Shown: piece by piece, positions 1 to 6,992 of the stretch
How the letters are laid out: each line of letters starts with the position of its first letter
Position numbering within the stretch: the first letter of the stretch is position 1
Notes under the pieces: model-generated
Databases searched by the model: none
The model's input: the letters and a program-made list of their open reading frames with translations, nothing else
What the model was told of the DNA's origin: nothing
Program-made: the position numbers and the translations under genes
NCBI GenBank assembly: GCA_017965685.1
Contig: JAGCPM010000095.1
Location: 1-13,625, forward strand
DNA from: Kiritimatiellia bacterium
Lineage (GTDB): Bacteria > Verrucomicrobiota > Kiritimatiellia > RFP12 > UBA1067
Direction of reading: 5' to 3'
Length of the DNA stretch: 13,625 nt

Positions 1-453
1 GTCGAGCAGGGCCTTGAAGATGGCGTTGCGACCGGAGTCCTCGCCCGCTTCCAGATGACGGACCTCAAGGTCGAGTGTCTTTCCGCGACGATTGTGGATC
101 CTGAAGTGTCGGATGAAATAGCTTTCAGGAGCGCGGCGATGATGGGCTTCAGGGAGGCCGCCGAAAAGGCGAAGCCCGAATTCCTCGAGCCGATAATGAA
201 ACTCGAGATAACAACCCCTCCCGAGAGCGTGGGCGAGATTTTGGGCGACCTCAATTCACGCAGGGGAACGATCCTCGACATGGATATGCGCGGCGACGTC
301 CAGATAGTCCATGCGCGCGTCCCGATGGCGAAGATGTTCGGCTATTCCACCGCGATCCGCTCGCTAACGAAGGGTCGCGCGTCGTATTCGATGGAGCCGG
401 ACATGTTCGAGATCGCCCCCGCCGCGGTGCGCGAGGAAATTCTTTCGAAATGA
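1..453 (+). CDS. fusA: Elongation factor G, C-terminal part (5' end outside window)
   Basis: This is the last 150 codons of a translational GTPase that moves tRNA and mRNA through the ribosome after peptide bond formation. The reading frame is already open at base 1, so the gene starts upstream. The first ~60 residues match the end of domain IV (GVLARFQMTDLKVE). Domain V follows with the hallmark stretches LEPIMKLEITTPPESVGEIL, GDLNSRRG, FGYSTAIRSLTKGRASYSME. These motifs are those of EF-G itself rather than of LepA, TypA or RF3. The GTPase domain is not in view, so a paralogue such as EF-G2 cannot be excluded. Its TGA stop overlaps the next gene's ATG (ATGA at 450-453), which suggests translational coupling to the threonylcarbamoyl-AMP synthase. 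Confidence 0.93.
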   Translation, partial: VEQGLEDGVATGVLARFQMTDLKVECLSATIVDPEVSDEIAFRSAAMMGFREAAEKAKPEFLEPIMKLEITTPPESVGEILGDLNSRRGTILDMDMRGDVQIVHARVPMAKMFGYSTAIRSLTKGRASYSMEPDMFEIAPAAVREEILSK

Positions 454-1007
454 CCGATCCCGCAATCGTGGCGGAAGCCTTGCTCGCCGGAAAAGTCGCG
501 GTGATTCCCACCGATACCGTCTACGGACTCGCCGCGCACCCTCTAAGGCCGGAAGCCGTGGAGCGCCTCTACACCATAAAGGAGCGCGATGCCCGCAAAC
601 CCATAGCTCTTCTCGCCGCAGATGTCGATACGCCCGCGAAGCTCGGCTACCCTATGCCCGAGGCCGCTCAGGCACTCGCCGCGCGCCACTGGCCGGGCGC
701 GTTGACAATGGTGCTCGATGGCGGCCAATCGAGAAAACTCGGCGAGACGGAAGCTTTCCGCTGTCCAGACCTCGAATGGACGCGCGAACTGCTCAGGCTT
801 TGCGGCGGCGCATTGCGCGTCACGAGCGCGAATATGAGCGGGGCGATTCCGGCGACCGATGCCGCCAAAGCACTTGAGGACGTTGGGCTCAAGGCGGATA
901 TCGTGGTGGATGGCGGCAGAAGCAGAATAGGAATCGCTTCCACGGTCGTCTCCTTCACGCCCGAAGGCGGCATCGTCACGTTGCGCAAAGGAGCGGTGGA
1001 AATATGA
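450..1007 (+). CDS. tsaC: L-threonylcarbamoyladenylate synthase (TsaC/YrdC type)
   Basis: This 185-residue protein belongs to the Sua5/YciO/YrdC family. Family members make threonylcarbamoyl-AMP from threonine, bicarbonate and ATP, the first step of the t6A37 modification of tRNAs reading ANN codons. The sequence shows the N-terminal strand and loop VAVIPTDTVYGLA (residues 16-28), the basic nucleotide-binding segment IKERDARKPI (43-52) and the S-x-N motif TSANMSG with S126 and N128. The length is that of the short TsaC form, without the extra C-terminal Sua5 domain. The start is set by the 4-base ATGA overlap with the fusA stop and an AGGAA-like ribosome site about 10 bases upstream. The gene also ends in an ATGA overlap with nth. 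The grouping of a translation factor, a tRNA modification enzyme and a DNA repair enzyme looks like an ordinary housekeeping operon. Confidence 0.93.
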   Translation: MTDPAIVAEALLAGKVAVIPTDTVYGLAAHPLRPEAVERLYTIKERDARKPIALLAADVDTPAKLGYPMPEAAQALAARHWPGALTMVLDGGQSRKLGETEAFRCPDLEWTRELLRLCGGALRVTSANMSGAIPATDAAKALEDVGLKADIVVDGGRSRIGIASTVVSFTPEGGIVTLRKGAVEI

Positions 1008-1660
1008 CGGTAAACGATATCCCCGCCGTAGACAGGGCGCTGAAGCGCGAATTCGTCCGCCACCCGTCGCCAATACTCGAACTCGTCGAGGCGCAGACGA
1101 AAGACGCATTCTGCGTGCTTGTCGGAACAATCCTTTCGGCGCGCACGAAGGATGCTGTGACGGCTGCGGCGGTCAAGCGGCTCTTCTCGGCCGCGAAGGG
1201 TGGGGTTTTCCGGCCGGAAGACCTTGAGCGGCTGACAGAGGAAGAGATTTCAAAGCTCATCTATCCAGTGGGCTTCTACCGCGACAAGGCTAAGCACCTG
1301 AAGGCGCTGCCGCTTGTGCTGAAGGAGAAGTTCGGCGGCAAACTGCCAGATACCGTCGAGGAGCTTTGCGAACTTCCAGGCGTGGGACGCAAGACGGCTA
1401 ACCAGACGGTGGCGGTAGGATTCGATCTGCCGGCAATCTGCGTGGATACCCATGTCCACAGGATATGCAATTGGCTGGGGCTGGTCAAGACCAAGACTCC
1501 TCTCGAGACGGAAATGGCTCTGAGGAAGATACTGCCGGTGAAATACTGGAAGACTTGGAACAGCCATCTAGTCTCGTTCGGCCAGACCCGATGCTCCCCC
1601 GTCCGCCCCAAATGCGATGGCTGCCCCATCGCGCCCTATTGCCTCCGGCAGAGCGTTTGA
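1004..1660 (+). CDS. nth: Endonuclease III (DNA glycosylase/AP lyase)
   Basis: This 218-residue base-excision-repair enzyme should remove oxidised pyrimidines and cleave at abasic sites. The helix-hairpin-helix LPGVGRKTA carries the catalytic lysine K130. The catalytic aspartate is D148 in VDTHVHRICNWLGL. The K-to-D spacing of 18 equals that of E. coli Nth (K120/D138). The C-terminus has a complete [4Fe-4S] ligand set, C-x6-C-x2-C-x5-C (C197, C204, C207, C213). The usual early motif appears as LSARTKD rather than LSAQATD, a variant seen in parts of the family. An AAGGAG ribosome site (988-993) lies 10 bases before the ATG, which overlaps the tsaC stop. The protein looks full-length and intact. 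No obvious terminator follows it. Confidence 0.95.
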   Translation: MTVNDIPAVDRALKREFVRHPSPILELVEAQTKDAFCVLVGTILSARTKDAVTAAAVKRLFSAAKGGVFRPEDLERLTEEEISKLIYPVGFYRDKAKHLKALPLVLKEKFGGKLPDTVEELCELPGVGRKTANQTVAVGFDLPAICVDTHVHRICNWLGLVKTKTPLETEMALRKILPVKYWKTWNSHLVSFGQTRCSPVRPKCDGCPIAPYCLRQSV

Positions 1661-1669
1661 CGCCGATGC

Positions 1670-1735
1670 TCAGTTCTTGAGCAGTTGCTTTCTCATTGCG
1701 ATCGAGACGGCTTCGGCCCGGTTCGCGACTCCGGG
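1670..1735 (-). pseudogene. Remnant of a NarL/LuxR-type response regulator, C-terminal helix only
   Basis: Read on the minus strand, codons from 1735 down to the TGA at 1672-1670 give P followed by GVANRAEAVSIAMRKQLL, then K, N and stop. The pattern G-V-x-N-R-x-E-A-V-x-x-A-x-R-x-x-L is typical of the last helix of the LuxR/NarL DNA-binding domain (compare LGVxNRTEAVxxALRxGL), where such proteins normally end. Nothing further upstream on that strand resembles the rest of the helix-turn-helix or a receiver domain; the sequence runs straight into the plus-strand promoter. The likely reading is a decayed or truncated gene that once converged on nth. Chance similarity over about 20 residues cannot be ruled out, so confidence is moderate. 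Confidence 0.5.
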
Positions 1736-1748
1736 GCAAAAAGAACTG

Positions 1749-1778
1749 TTGCGTATCGCCGCGGGAAAATGGTATAAT
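1749..1778 (+). promoter_or_regulatory. Sigma-70-type promoter of the carbohydrate operon
   Basis: A perfect -10 box TATAAT (1773-1778) is preceded by TGG (1770-1772), an extended -10 element. A partial -35 box TTGCGT lies at 1749-1754 with an 18-base spacer. Transcription would start near 1785, giving a short leader of about 27 bases before the ATG at 1812. No operator-like inverted repeat is evident around it. It is the only clear promoter seen for the six genes that follow. Confidence 0.7.
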
Positions 1779-1794
1779 ATATATAGACAATTTA

Positions 1795-1801
1795 GAGGAG
1801 G
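1795..1801 (+). promoter_or_regulatory. Strong ribosome binding site that fixes the isomerase start
   Basis: GAGGAGG lies 10 bases before the ATG at 1812. It supports the start that includes a signal peptide. The same frame is open upstream to 1617, but that part overlaps nth and the promoter. A downstream GTG at 1881, which would give a cytoplasmic protein, has no comparable ribosome site. Confidence 0.75.
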
Positions 1802-1811
1802 CATTGCGCGA

Positions 1812-3353
1812 ATGAAGAGAATATTCTGTGTTGCCGCTTCGGCGTTTTGTTGCGCGGTGGTCTTGGCGGATTCTCCGCGTGTGGAGCGGCGCAGGCCGCT
1901 GACCGCCAATGTAGGCGTCGTGTCTGTGGGACTCGACACGTACTGGAAGCAGTGTCCGGGCCTTTACGAGGACATGCTGAAGAAGGCCGCCGTGTTCGAG
2001 AAGCGCATTGAGGCGCACGGAGTGAAGGTGACTTCGTTCGGAATCTCGGACAATCCCGAGAAGGCGGCGTCTCTCGTGCCCGCGATGAAAGCCGCCGATT
2101 TGGACCTCCTTTTCATAGATATGGTGACATACGCGACAAGTTCGACTTTCGCGCCATTTGTGCGCGAGCTTAAGTGCCCGATTGTGCTCGTCGCGCTCCA
2201 GCCGGATTCTCGCCTCGATTATGAACACGCTACCATATACAAGCAGCTCTACAATGACGATCTATGTTCCGTTCCCGAGTTTACCGGTGTCGCTATCCGC
2301 TACGGCAGACCTGTCGCCGACGTTATTATCGGCCAGTTGGATGGCGACGCCAAGGCCGAGGAGGAGGTGCGTCAGTGGTGCGCCGTCGCGCACGTTCTCC
2401 ACGACCTTCGCCGCGCGCGCATAGGCTTGATGGGGCATGTTCTCGAGGCGATGTACGACATGCAGGTCGATCCCACCTCCGTATCACGCACGTTCGGCTG
2501 CCATGTGGCGCTCTGCGAGCCGGACGAGATTTTGCCGTTCTACAGGGAATTGGGGAACGGGGAACAGGGAACGGGGAACAGCGAAGTCGAGAAGATGAAG
2601 AAGCGCATTCTGGAATTCTTCGACACGCCCGACCCCGTCAGCGACCCGTGGACGGAGAAGCTGACGGCGAAGGATCTCGACGTGGCGGCGAGAGCCGCCG
2701 TGGCGCTCGAGAAATTCATAGCCAAGCGCAACCTCGACGGCTTCGCATACTACTACGAAGGGGAAGAAGGCTCGCAGACTCGCGAGCTTGTCACCAATTT
2801 CATCGTCGGCAATTCGCTCCTCACGGCGGCGGGCTTCCCGATGTGCGGCGAGTTTGATCTGAAGAATTGTATCGCGATGATGATATTCGACCGCCTGGAC
2901 ATCGGCGGAAGCTTTGCGGAGTTCCATCCGATCGACTTCGACCGCGGCACGGTGCTTGTGGGCCATGACGGGCCGCACCACCTTAACATCGCGGCGAAGA
3001 AGCCCGTCTTGCGCTCGCTGAAGAAATACCACGGCAAGCCCGGCAGCGGCGCGGGCGTGGAGTTCAACATCAAGGAGGGCCCGATCACGATGATGTCGAT
3101 TGGACTCAAGGCGGACGGATCTTTCAAGTTCATAGTTGCGGAAGGCGAGTCGCTTGCGGGTCCGATACCTCCTACGGGCAACACAACCACCCCCGGCAAA
3201 TTCCCGCCGGACGTCTGCACCTTCCTCCGCAATTGGTCTATGGAGGGGCCGACGCACCACTTCGCTCTCGGCATTGGACACCACGCCGCCGAACTAAAGA
3301 AGCTGGGCCGCGCACTCGGAATCGAAACCGTTGTCGTGACGGAGGAGAAATAG
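1812..3353 (+). CDS. Exported L-fucose/L-arabinose isomerase-family protein
   Basis: This 513-residue protein resembles the L-fucose/L-arabinose isomerase superfamily, which interconverts aldoses and ketoses using Mn2+. The N-terminal sugar-isomerase fold is visible (NVGVVSVGLDTYWKQCPGL, then LDLLFIDMVTYATSS, PIVLVALQP). The C-terminal half holds candidate metal and catalytic residues: E347 in MCGEFDLKN, E370 in FAEFHPIDF, H385 in VGHDGPHH and H482/H483 in GPTHHFALGIGHHA. Their order and spacing resemble E306, E333, H350 and H450 of E. coli AraA. The N-terminus MKRIFCVAASAFCCAVVLADS looks like a Sec signal peptide (basic start, hydrophobic core, A-x-A-like cleavage site), which is odd for a normally cytoplasmic family. 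The true substrate is unknown; rhamnose, fucose or arabinose are possible given the adjacent GH106. A heptamer repeat encodes an extra G/N/E/Q-rich loop near residues 247-256. First gene of the operon. Confidence 0.8.
   Translation: MKRIFCVAASAFCCAVVLADSPRVERRRPLTANVGVVSVGLDTYWKQCPGLYEDMLKKAAVFEKRIEAHGVKVTSFGISDNPEKAASLVPAMKAADLDLLFIDMVTYATSSTFAPFVRELKCPIVLVALQPDSRLDYEHATIYKQLYNDDLCSVPEFTGVAIRYGRPVADVIIGQLDGDAKAEEEVRQWCAVAHVLHDLRRARIGLMGHVLEAMYDMQVDPTSVSRTFGCHVALCEPDEILPFYRELGNGEQGTGNSEVEKMKKRILEFFDTPDPVSDPWTEKLTAKDLDVAARAAVALEKFIAKRNLDGFAYYYEGEEGSQTRELVTNFIVGNSLLTAAGFPMCGEFDLKNCIAMMIFDRLDIGGSFAEFHPIDFDRGTVLVGHDGPHHLNIAAKKPVLRSLKKYHGKPGSGAGVEFNIKEGPITMMSIGLKADGSFKFIVAEGESLAGPIPPTGNTTTPGKFPPDVCTFLRNWSMEGPTHHFALGIGHHAAELKKLGRALGIETVVVTEEK
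2552..2579 (+). repeat. Heptameric tandem repeat (GGGGAAC-type) inside a gene
   Basis: Four consecutive 7-base units read GGGGAAC, GGGGAAC, AGGGAAC, GGGGAAC. Degenerate units flank them (AGGGAAT at 2544-2550, AGCGAAG at 2580-2586). The repeat is translated as part of the isomerase-like protein (LGNGEQGTGNSE) between conserved segments and does not shift the frame. Similar GGGGAAC/AGGGAAC arrays are usually intergenic in genomes that carry them. Confidence 0.85.
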
Positions 3354-3356
3354 CGC

Positions 3357-5369
3357 ATGATACTCTTGGCAACCATAGCCACGTCGCTTTGGGCGGCGTT
3401 TGCGAATCCGCCGGACGCCGCGAAGCCGTGGTGCTACTGGTGGTGGGTGAACGGCCACGCCGACCGCGAGACGATAACGGCCGATCTCGAGTCCATGAAA
3501 AGGCTTGGTTTCGGCGGAGTTCTGATGTTCGATTCGCGCGGCTATTGGGATGATGACAGGCATGTTGTTTGCCCTAAGGCGGAAATCGGCTGGGGAACGG
3601 GAGAATGGTACGACCTTGTGGAGTTCTCTATCCGCGAATGCTCACGCCTCGGGCTGGAGTTTACCATGAACGCCTCCGCGAGCGGCGGCACGTTGAACGG
3701 CTTTATCGACGGCAAGGAGTACGAGACGGATGTGATGGACCGCGCGGAGGTGATCGCGCACCTCGATCGTTCCATCGGTCCGCTGCTGAAGCGCGTTCCC
3801 GATCTAGTCGGCACAACGTTCACACACATCTATTCCGTCAGCTACGAAGGCAGCGTGAAGACCGGCGGCAGCTGGAAGACCATCAAAGACAACTTCTACG
3901 CCACGATGCGTGAGTGGGCGCACGCGCACGGACTGAAAGTCTATTCGGAATCGGGCGGGCCTTGGGCGGGCGGCGCAACCGCCGCAAAGCTCGACTGCGA
4001 CCAGCTCGACCTTCTTGCGCACAACGATTTTCCGCAAGGCGAATTCTGGCCGCTTTACGAAAAGTTCCACTCCCCGGGCAGCGGCCACGCGAATACGGGT
4101 GGACGATTTTTCCAGCGCGGCGTCGTGCTTTCCGCCCGCCGCGAAGGACTGAGCGTCATCTCGATGGAGGCGTTCACGCACATGCACTGCCACTACTCTC
4201 CGGATCCCGCACACTTGAAGCCGCTTGCGGATATCGCGTTCGCCGACGGCGCCAACCGGCTCGTATGGCACACGTTCACCTGTTCGCCAAAGAAGTTTGG
4301 CGTTCCAGGCGCGGAGTATTTCGCTGGAACACACGTCAACCGCAACGTGACGTGGCACAAGGACGCCGACGCGTTCGTGAAGTACCTCGGCCGCTGCCAG
4401 GCGCTTCTCCAGTGCGGAGAATATGTGGACGATGGCGAGTTTGCCGATGTCGCGACGGACTACTACGGCTGGGGACGCTACCGCAAAGACCCGCACGCGC
4501 AATTCACGACCACGCACCGCCGCGAAGGTGATACCGATTGGTTCTTCGTCGCGGGTGAAGGCAAAAATGTGATTCCTTTCAACGCGTCGATGGAAGGGCG
4601 CACCGTCGAGATTTGGGATCCCGTAACCGCGAATCGCAAGACGGCCGCAATAACGGAGAAACTTGAAGACGGCAAGACAAACGTGTGGCTCGACCTCCCC
4701 GTCGGCGGCAGCTGCTTCGTGGTTTTTGCGCCAGAGGGGATGGTGAATAGCCGTGCAGAGCATGTAGAACGCGCAGAAGTGATGATCACCAATGCCTGGG
4801 AAGTCTCTTTTGCCTATATGGATGGAGTATCCTCGCCGCCGCCCGCGCCTGTGGCGATGCCGTTCTTGCGCGACTGGACCACGTATGGAGAAGAGGGCTC
4901 CGCCGCTTCGACCTCGCTCCGCTATTTCTCCGGCACCGCCACCTACAGAACGACCATAACTCTCAACTCTCAACTCTCAACTCATAACTCTCGACTTGCC
5001 ATCGGCAAGTTGAGTAGCGGGCTTGCTCACGTGTTCGTGAATGGTGCGGACTGCGGCGTCGTGTGGTGCGCGCCGTGGGAGGCGACAGTCCCGCTGGGCG
5101 CACTGCGAGAAGGGGAGAACGAAATCGAAATCCGCTACACGAACAACTGGTTCAACAGGCTCGTCGGCGACTCGTTCCTCGCGCCGGAGGAGCGCATCAC
5201 ACGCTCGAACCTTCGCTACTGGAAACGTTCGCGCAAGTGGGCGCGCCAACCTGTGGAGCCTGCGCTCGAAAAAGAATGCCCGAGCCGCCAGTCGCGCTTC
5301 TCCGGTCCATCGGCCGATGACAGACTCCAGCCTTCTGGCCTCACCGGGCCGGTGATCTTGAAACTTTAA
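3357..5369 (+). CDS. GH106-like alpha-L-rhamnosidase, exported
   Basis: This 670-residue glycoside hydrolase should release terminal L-rhamnose from polysaccharides or glycosides. The catalytic barrel opens with the GH106-like stretch PWCYWWWVNGHADRETITAD (residues ~24-43) and then GFGGVLMFD. Later conserved-looking parts include VYSESGGPWAG with E198, LDLLAHNDFPQGEFW, and ISMEAFTHMH with E271; E198 and E271 are candidate catalytic acids, by inference only. The C-terminal beta-sandwich (~500-670) has the family's usual ending: YFSGTATYRTT, HVFVNGADCGVVWCAPWE, NNWFNRLVGDSF and LQPSGLTGPVILKL. At 670 residues it is shorter than many GH106 enzymes (around 1000), so it looks like a compact form. 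The N-terminus MILLATIATSLWAAFA is a short, uncharged signal-peptide candidate. GGAGGAG at 3341-3347 precedes the ATG, 3 bases after the isomerase stop. A heptamer repeat adds about 14 residues to the beta-sandwich. Confidence 0.82.
   Translation: MILLATIATSLWAAFANPPDAAKPWCYWWWVNGHADRETITADLESMKRLGFGGVLMFDSRGYWDDDRHVVCPKAEIGWGTGEWYDLVEFSIRECSRLGLEFTMNASASGGTLNGFIDGKEYETDVMDRAEVIAHLDRSIGPLLKRVPDLVGTTFTHIYSVSYEGSVKTGGSWKTIKDNFYATMREWAHAHGLKVYSESGGPWAGGATAAKLDCDQLDLLAHNDFPQGEFWPLYEKFHSPGSGHANTGGRFFQRGVVLSARREGLSVISMEAFTHMHCHYSPDPAHLKPLADIAFADGANRLVWHTFTCSPKKFGVPGAEYFAGTHVNRNVTWHKDADAFVKYLGRCQALLQCGEYVDDGEFADVATDYYGWGRYRKDPHAQFTTTHRREGDTDWFFVAGEGKNVIPFNASMEGRTVEIWDPVTANRKTAAITEKLEDGKTNVWLDLPVGGSCFVVFAPEGMVNSRAEHVERAEVMITNAWEVSFAYMDGVSSPPPAPVAMPFLRDWTTYGEEGSAASTSLRYFSGTATYRTTITLNSQLSTHNSRLAIGKLSSGLAHVFVNGADCGVVWCAPWEATVPLGALREGENEIEIRYTNNWFNRLVGDSFLAPEERITRSNLRYWKRSRKWARQPVEPALEKECPSRQSRFSGPSADDRLQPSGLTGPVILKL
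4955..4996 (+). repeat. Heptameric tandem repeat (CTCAACT-type) inside the GH106 gene
   Basis: Six adjacent 7-base units read CATAACT, CTCAACT, CTCAACT, CTCAACT, CATAACT, CTCGACT. The 42 bases add exactly 14 codons (about LNSQLSTHNSRL), so the reading frame is kept. They fall between two beta-strand segments of the C-terminal sandwich (TATYRTT before, LAIGKLSSGLAHVFVNG after). This insert has no counterpart in the usual family motif, where these strands follow more directly. Confidence 0.88.
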
Positions 5370-5398
5370 AGAGAATCCACAACAAAGGAGAATCATCC

Positions 5399-6985
5399 AT
5401 GAAGAAAATACTCTCTGCAATAGCAGTTGCGACAAGCGCGGTCCTCACAGCACTCGCGGCGCTAGACCCGGATTGCGTCCTCTACTACGACTTCGAGACG
5501 CTGGCGGAGGATGGCTATAAAGTCGAAAACATCGCCAATCCGGGCGTAATGCAACTCGACGGCAAACGCCTTAGTCTCGCCAATGTCGTCGAGGCGACGC
5601 CGTCCGCGAAGATCCGCCAGACGCGCGCGGCTGTTCCCGCAGACGATTCCTCCCATACGCTCCGCTATGTACAGGAAGGAGAGGTATATGACGGCCGCTA
5701 CTGCACGCCGCCGGAGGGCACGGACTATTTCGCGACGACGAACTTCACCATCGAGCTTTTCTACAAGATTGACGGCAGCGTCGCCGCATGGCATTCGATG
5801 TTCAAGCGTTTTGGCGCGAACAACGTCCAGGTGAACCTTGGCGTTGGCGGTGCCAATAAGCTGTCCGCCCAGGTGATGACAGGCGAGGTTTCGTCATCCT
5901 ACGAAACGAAGACGATTAACGACAGCCAGGTTACGAATGACGACAAGTGGCACCATGCTGCGCTTGTCGTCGATCAGACTGGCGAGACGAAGACGATGCG
6001 GCTCTACCGTGACTACAAGTTGATTGGCACGCAGGAGCTGGCGACGAATCTGACTTCCGTCGTAAGAGGCGGTGACCAAAAGTGGTATGTGATCGGTTCG
6101 GGCGACAAATACGAATTCAACGGCTGGCTGGACTCGGTGCGCGTCACTCTTCGTGCGCTGGAGCCGCAGGAGTTTTTGTGGGGCGAAGGCATGTCGATTG
6201 GCCGTTTCCCCGCCGGCTCCACGCTCGCGCACGTGAAGTTCGACGGTTCGATAAATGCCGCCGACCCCGATGGCGGGACGTTCCTGAACGGCGTGAACGT
6301 CGCGGCGAAGGACGGCGGGAGCCCCGCGACGTTTTCGGACGACGTTCCCGGCGCGCGGATCGTCGATGGCGAGGGCGGCGTGGTTCTCTCCAAGAACAAC
6401 ACGAAGTCGCTCTACTTCGCGAACAGCAGGGTTTCGTGGTCCGACGCCAGCGACATCTACTATCTCAGCAAGACGCTCGCGGGCGAGGACCGCACCTCGT
6501 GGACGGTCGAATTCTTCATGAAAGCCGATTCTGAACAAGCACAATGGGCGCGTATCATGAGTGCTTTAGGGGGTGGGAGTTGGAATGCTTGGTCTCCCTA
6601 TATCATTGAGGCCAAGAGCACGCCGGTTAGATTCTTCCTTTGCGGACTGAATGGCAAACCGCAGATCAGATTCAACACGGACGTCTGCGATGGTAAGTGG
6701 CATCATGTCGCTTTCTCCTTCGAACCGAACAACGACAGGCCCGACCCGACCAACAGCGTGGCAAAGCTCTATATCGACTACGACAAGTTCTACGCCGAGG
6801 CGCAGACGCCGAACATCTTCAAGTACCCGGAAAATCTGCACTTTGTCCTGGGTGGAGTGGGTCAATCGACCGACACGGGCTACTTCGGCCTTATCGACGA
6901 GCTGCGCATTTCCGACGGGGCGCTAACGCCAGATAAGTTCTTGCGGGCGGAGAAGAAAGCGGGATTTATCTTGATTGTCAAGTGA
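5399..6985 (+). CDS. Secreted protein with two LamG/concanavalin A-like domains
   Basis: This 528-residue protein starts with a clear signal peptide (MKKILSAIAVATSAVLTALA). Two concanavalin A-like/LamG beta-sandwiches follow. The first (~25-255) contains CVLYYDFE, ATTNFTIELFYK, the typical DDKWHHAALVVD (D181-H186) and FNGWLDSVRVTLRAL. The second (~275-520) repeats the plan with LAHVKFDGS, SWTVEFFMKAD, DGKWHHVAFSFE (D431-H436) and GLIDELRISDGALTPDKFLRA. Such domains bind glycans or tether proteins to surfaces; some are linked to enzymes, but no catalytic domain is seen here. It may be an exported binding partner for the polysaccharide attacked by its neighbours. An AAAGGAG ribosome site (5384-5390) lies 8 bases before the ATG, in the operon's longest gap (29 bases). 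It ends in a short extra tail (KKAGFILIVK) with no anchor motif. Confidence 0.8.
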   Translation: MKKILSAIAVATSAVLTALAALDPDCVLYYDFETLAEDGYKVENIANPGVMQLDGKRLSLANVVEATPSAKIRQTRAAVPADDSSHTLRYVQEGEVYDGRYCTPPEGTDYFATTNFTIELFYKIDGSVAAWHSMFKRFGANNVQVNLGVGGANKLSAQVMTGEVSSSYETKTINDSQVTNDDKWHHAALVVDQTGETKTMRLYRDYKLIGTQELATNLTSVVRGGDQKWYVIGSGDKYEFNGWLDSVRVTLRALEPQEFLWGEGMSIGRFPAGSTLAHVKFDGSINAADPDGGTFLNGVNVAAKDGGSPATFSDDVPGARIVDGEGGVVLSKNNTKSLYFANSRVSWSDASDIYYLSKTLAGEDRTSWTVEFFMKADSEQAQWARIMSALGGGSWNAWSPYIIEAKSTPVRFFLCGLNGKPQIRFNTDVCDGKWHHVAFSFEPNNDRPDPTNSVAKLYIDYDKFYAEAQTPNIFKYPENLHFVLGGVGQSTDTGYFGLIDELRISDGALTPDKFLRAEKKAGFILIVK

Positions 6986-6992
6986 TTTGGAC

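Larger units (their letters stand above)
1661..1811. other. Intergenic region between nth and the carbohydrate operon
   Basis: This 151-base gap separates two functionally unrelated blocks. Its left half (1670-1735) contains an antisense remnant resembling the end of a LuxR-type regulator. Its right half is A+T-richer and contains the promoter and ribosome site of the downstream operon. An imperfect inverted repeat (GCCCGG near 1715, CCGGGGC near 1731) is present, but no T-run follows on either strand, so it is not called a terminator. Confidence 0.7.

Noticed and set aside
1715..1737. Possible terminator hairpin after nth
   Set aside because: The inverted repeat is imperfect and is followed by an A-run on the plus strand rather than a T-run. 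It also falls within the regulator-like remnant.
1617..1811. Upstream extension of the isomerase reading frame
   Set aside because: It overlaps the end of nth and crosses the promoter. The strong ribosome site and signal peptide both point to the ATG at 1812.
2552..2579. CRISPR-like array
   Set aside because: The repeat units are 7 bases, directly adjacent, with no spacers and no cas genes; this is a simple tandem repeat.
3804..4973. Minus-strand frame of 389 codons opposite the GH106 gene
   Set aside because: It is a shadow of the rhamnosidase gene: no family motifs, no ribosome site, and the plus-strand protein is clearly conserved.
6975..6992. TTG start for the large glycoside hydrolase
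   Set aside because: It would add six residues (MSSDLD) ahead of a well-formed signal peptide and has no ribosome site at a suitable distance; the ATG at 6993 fits better.
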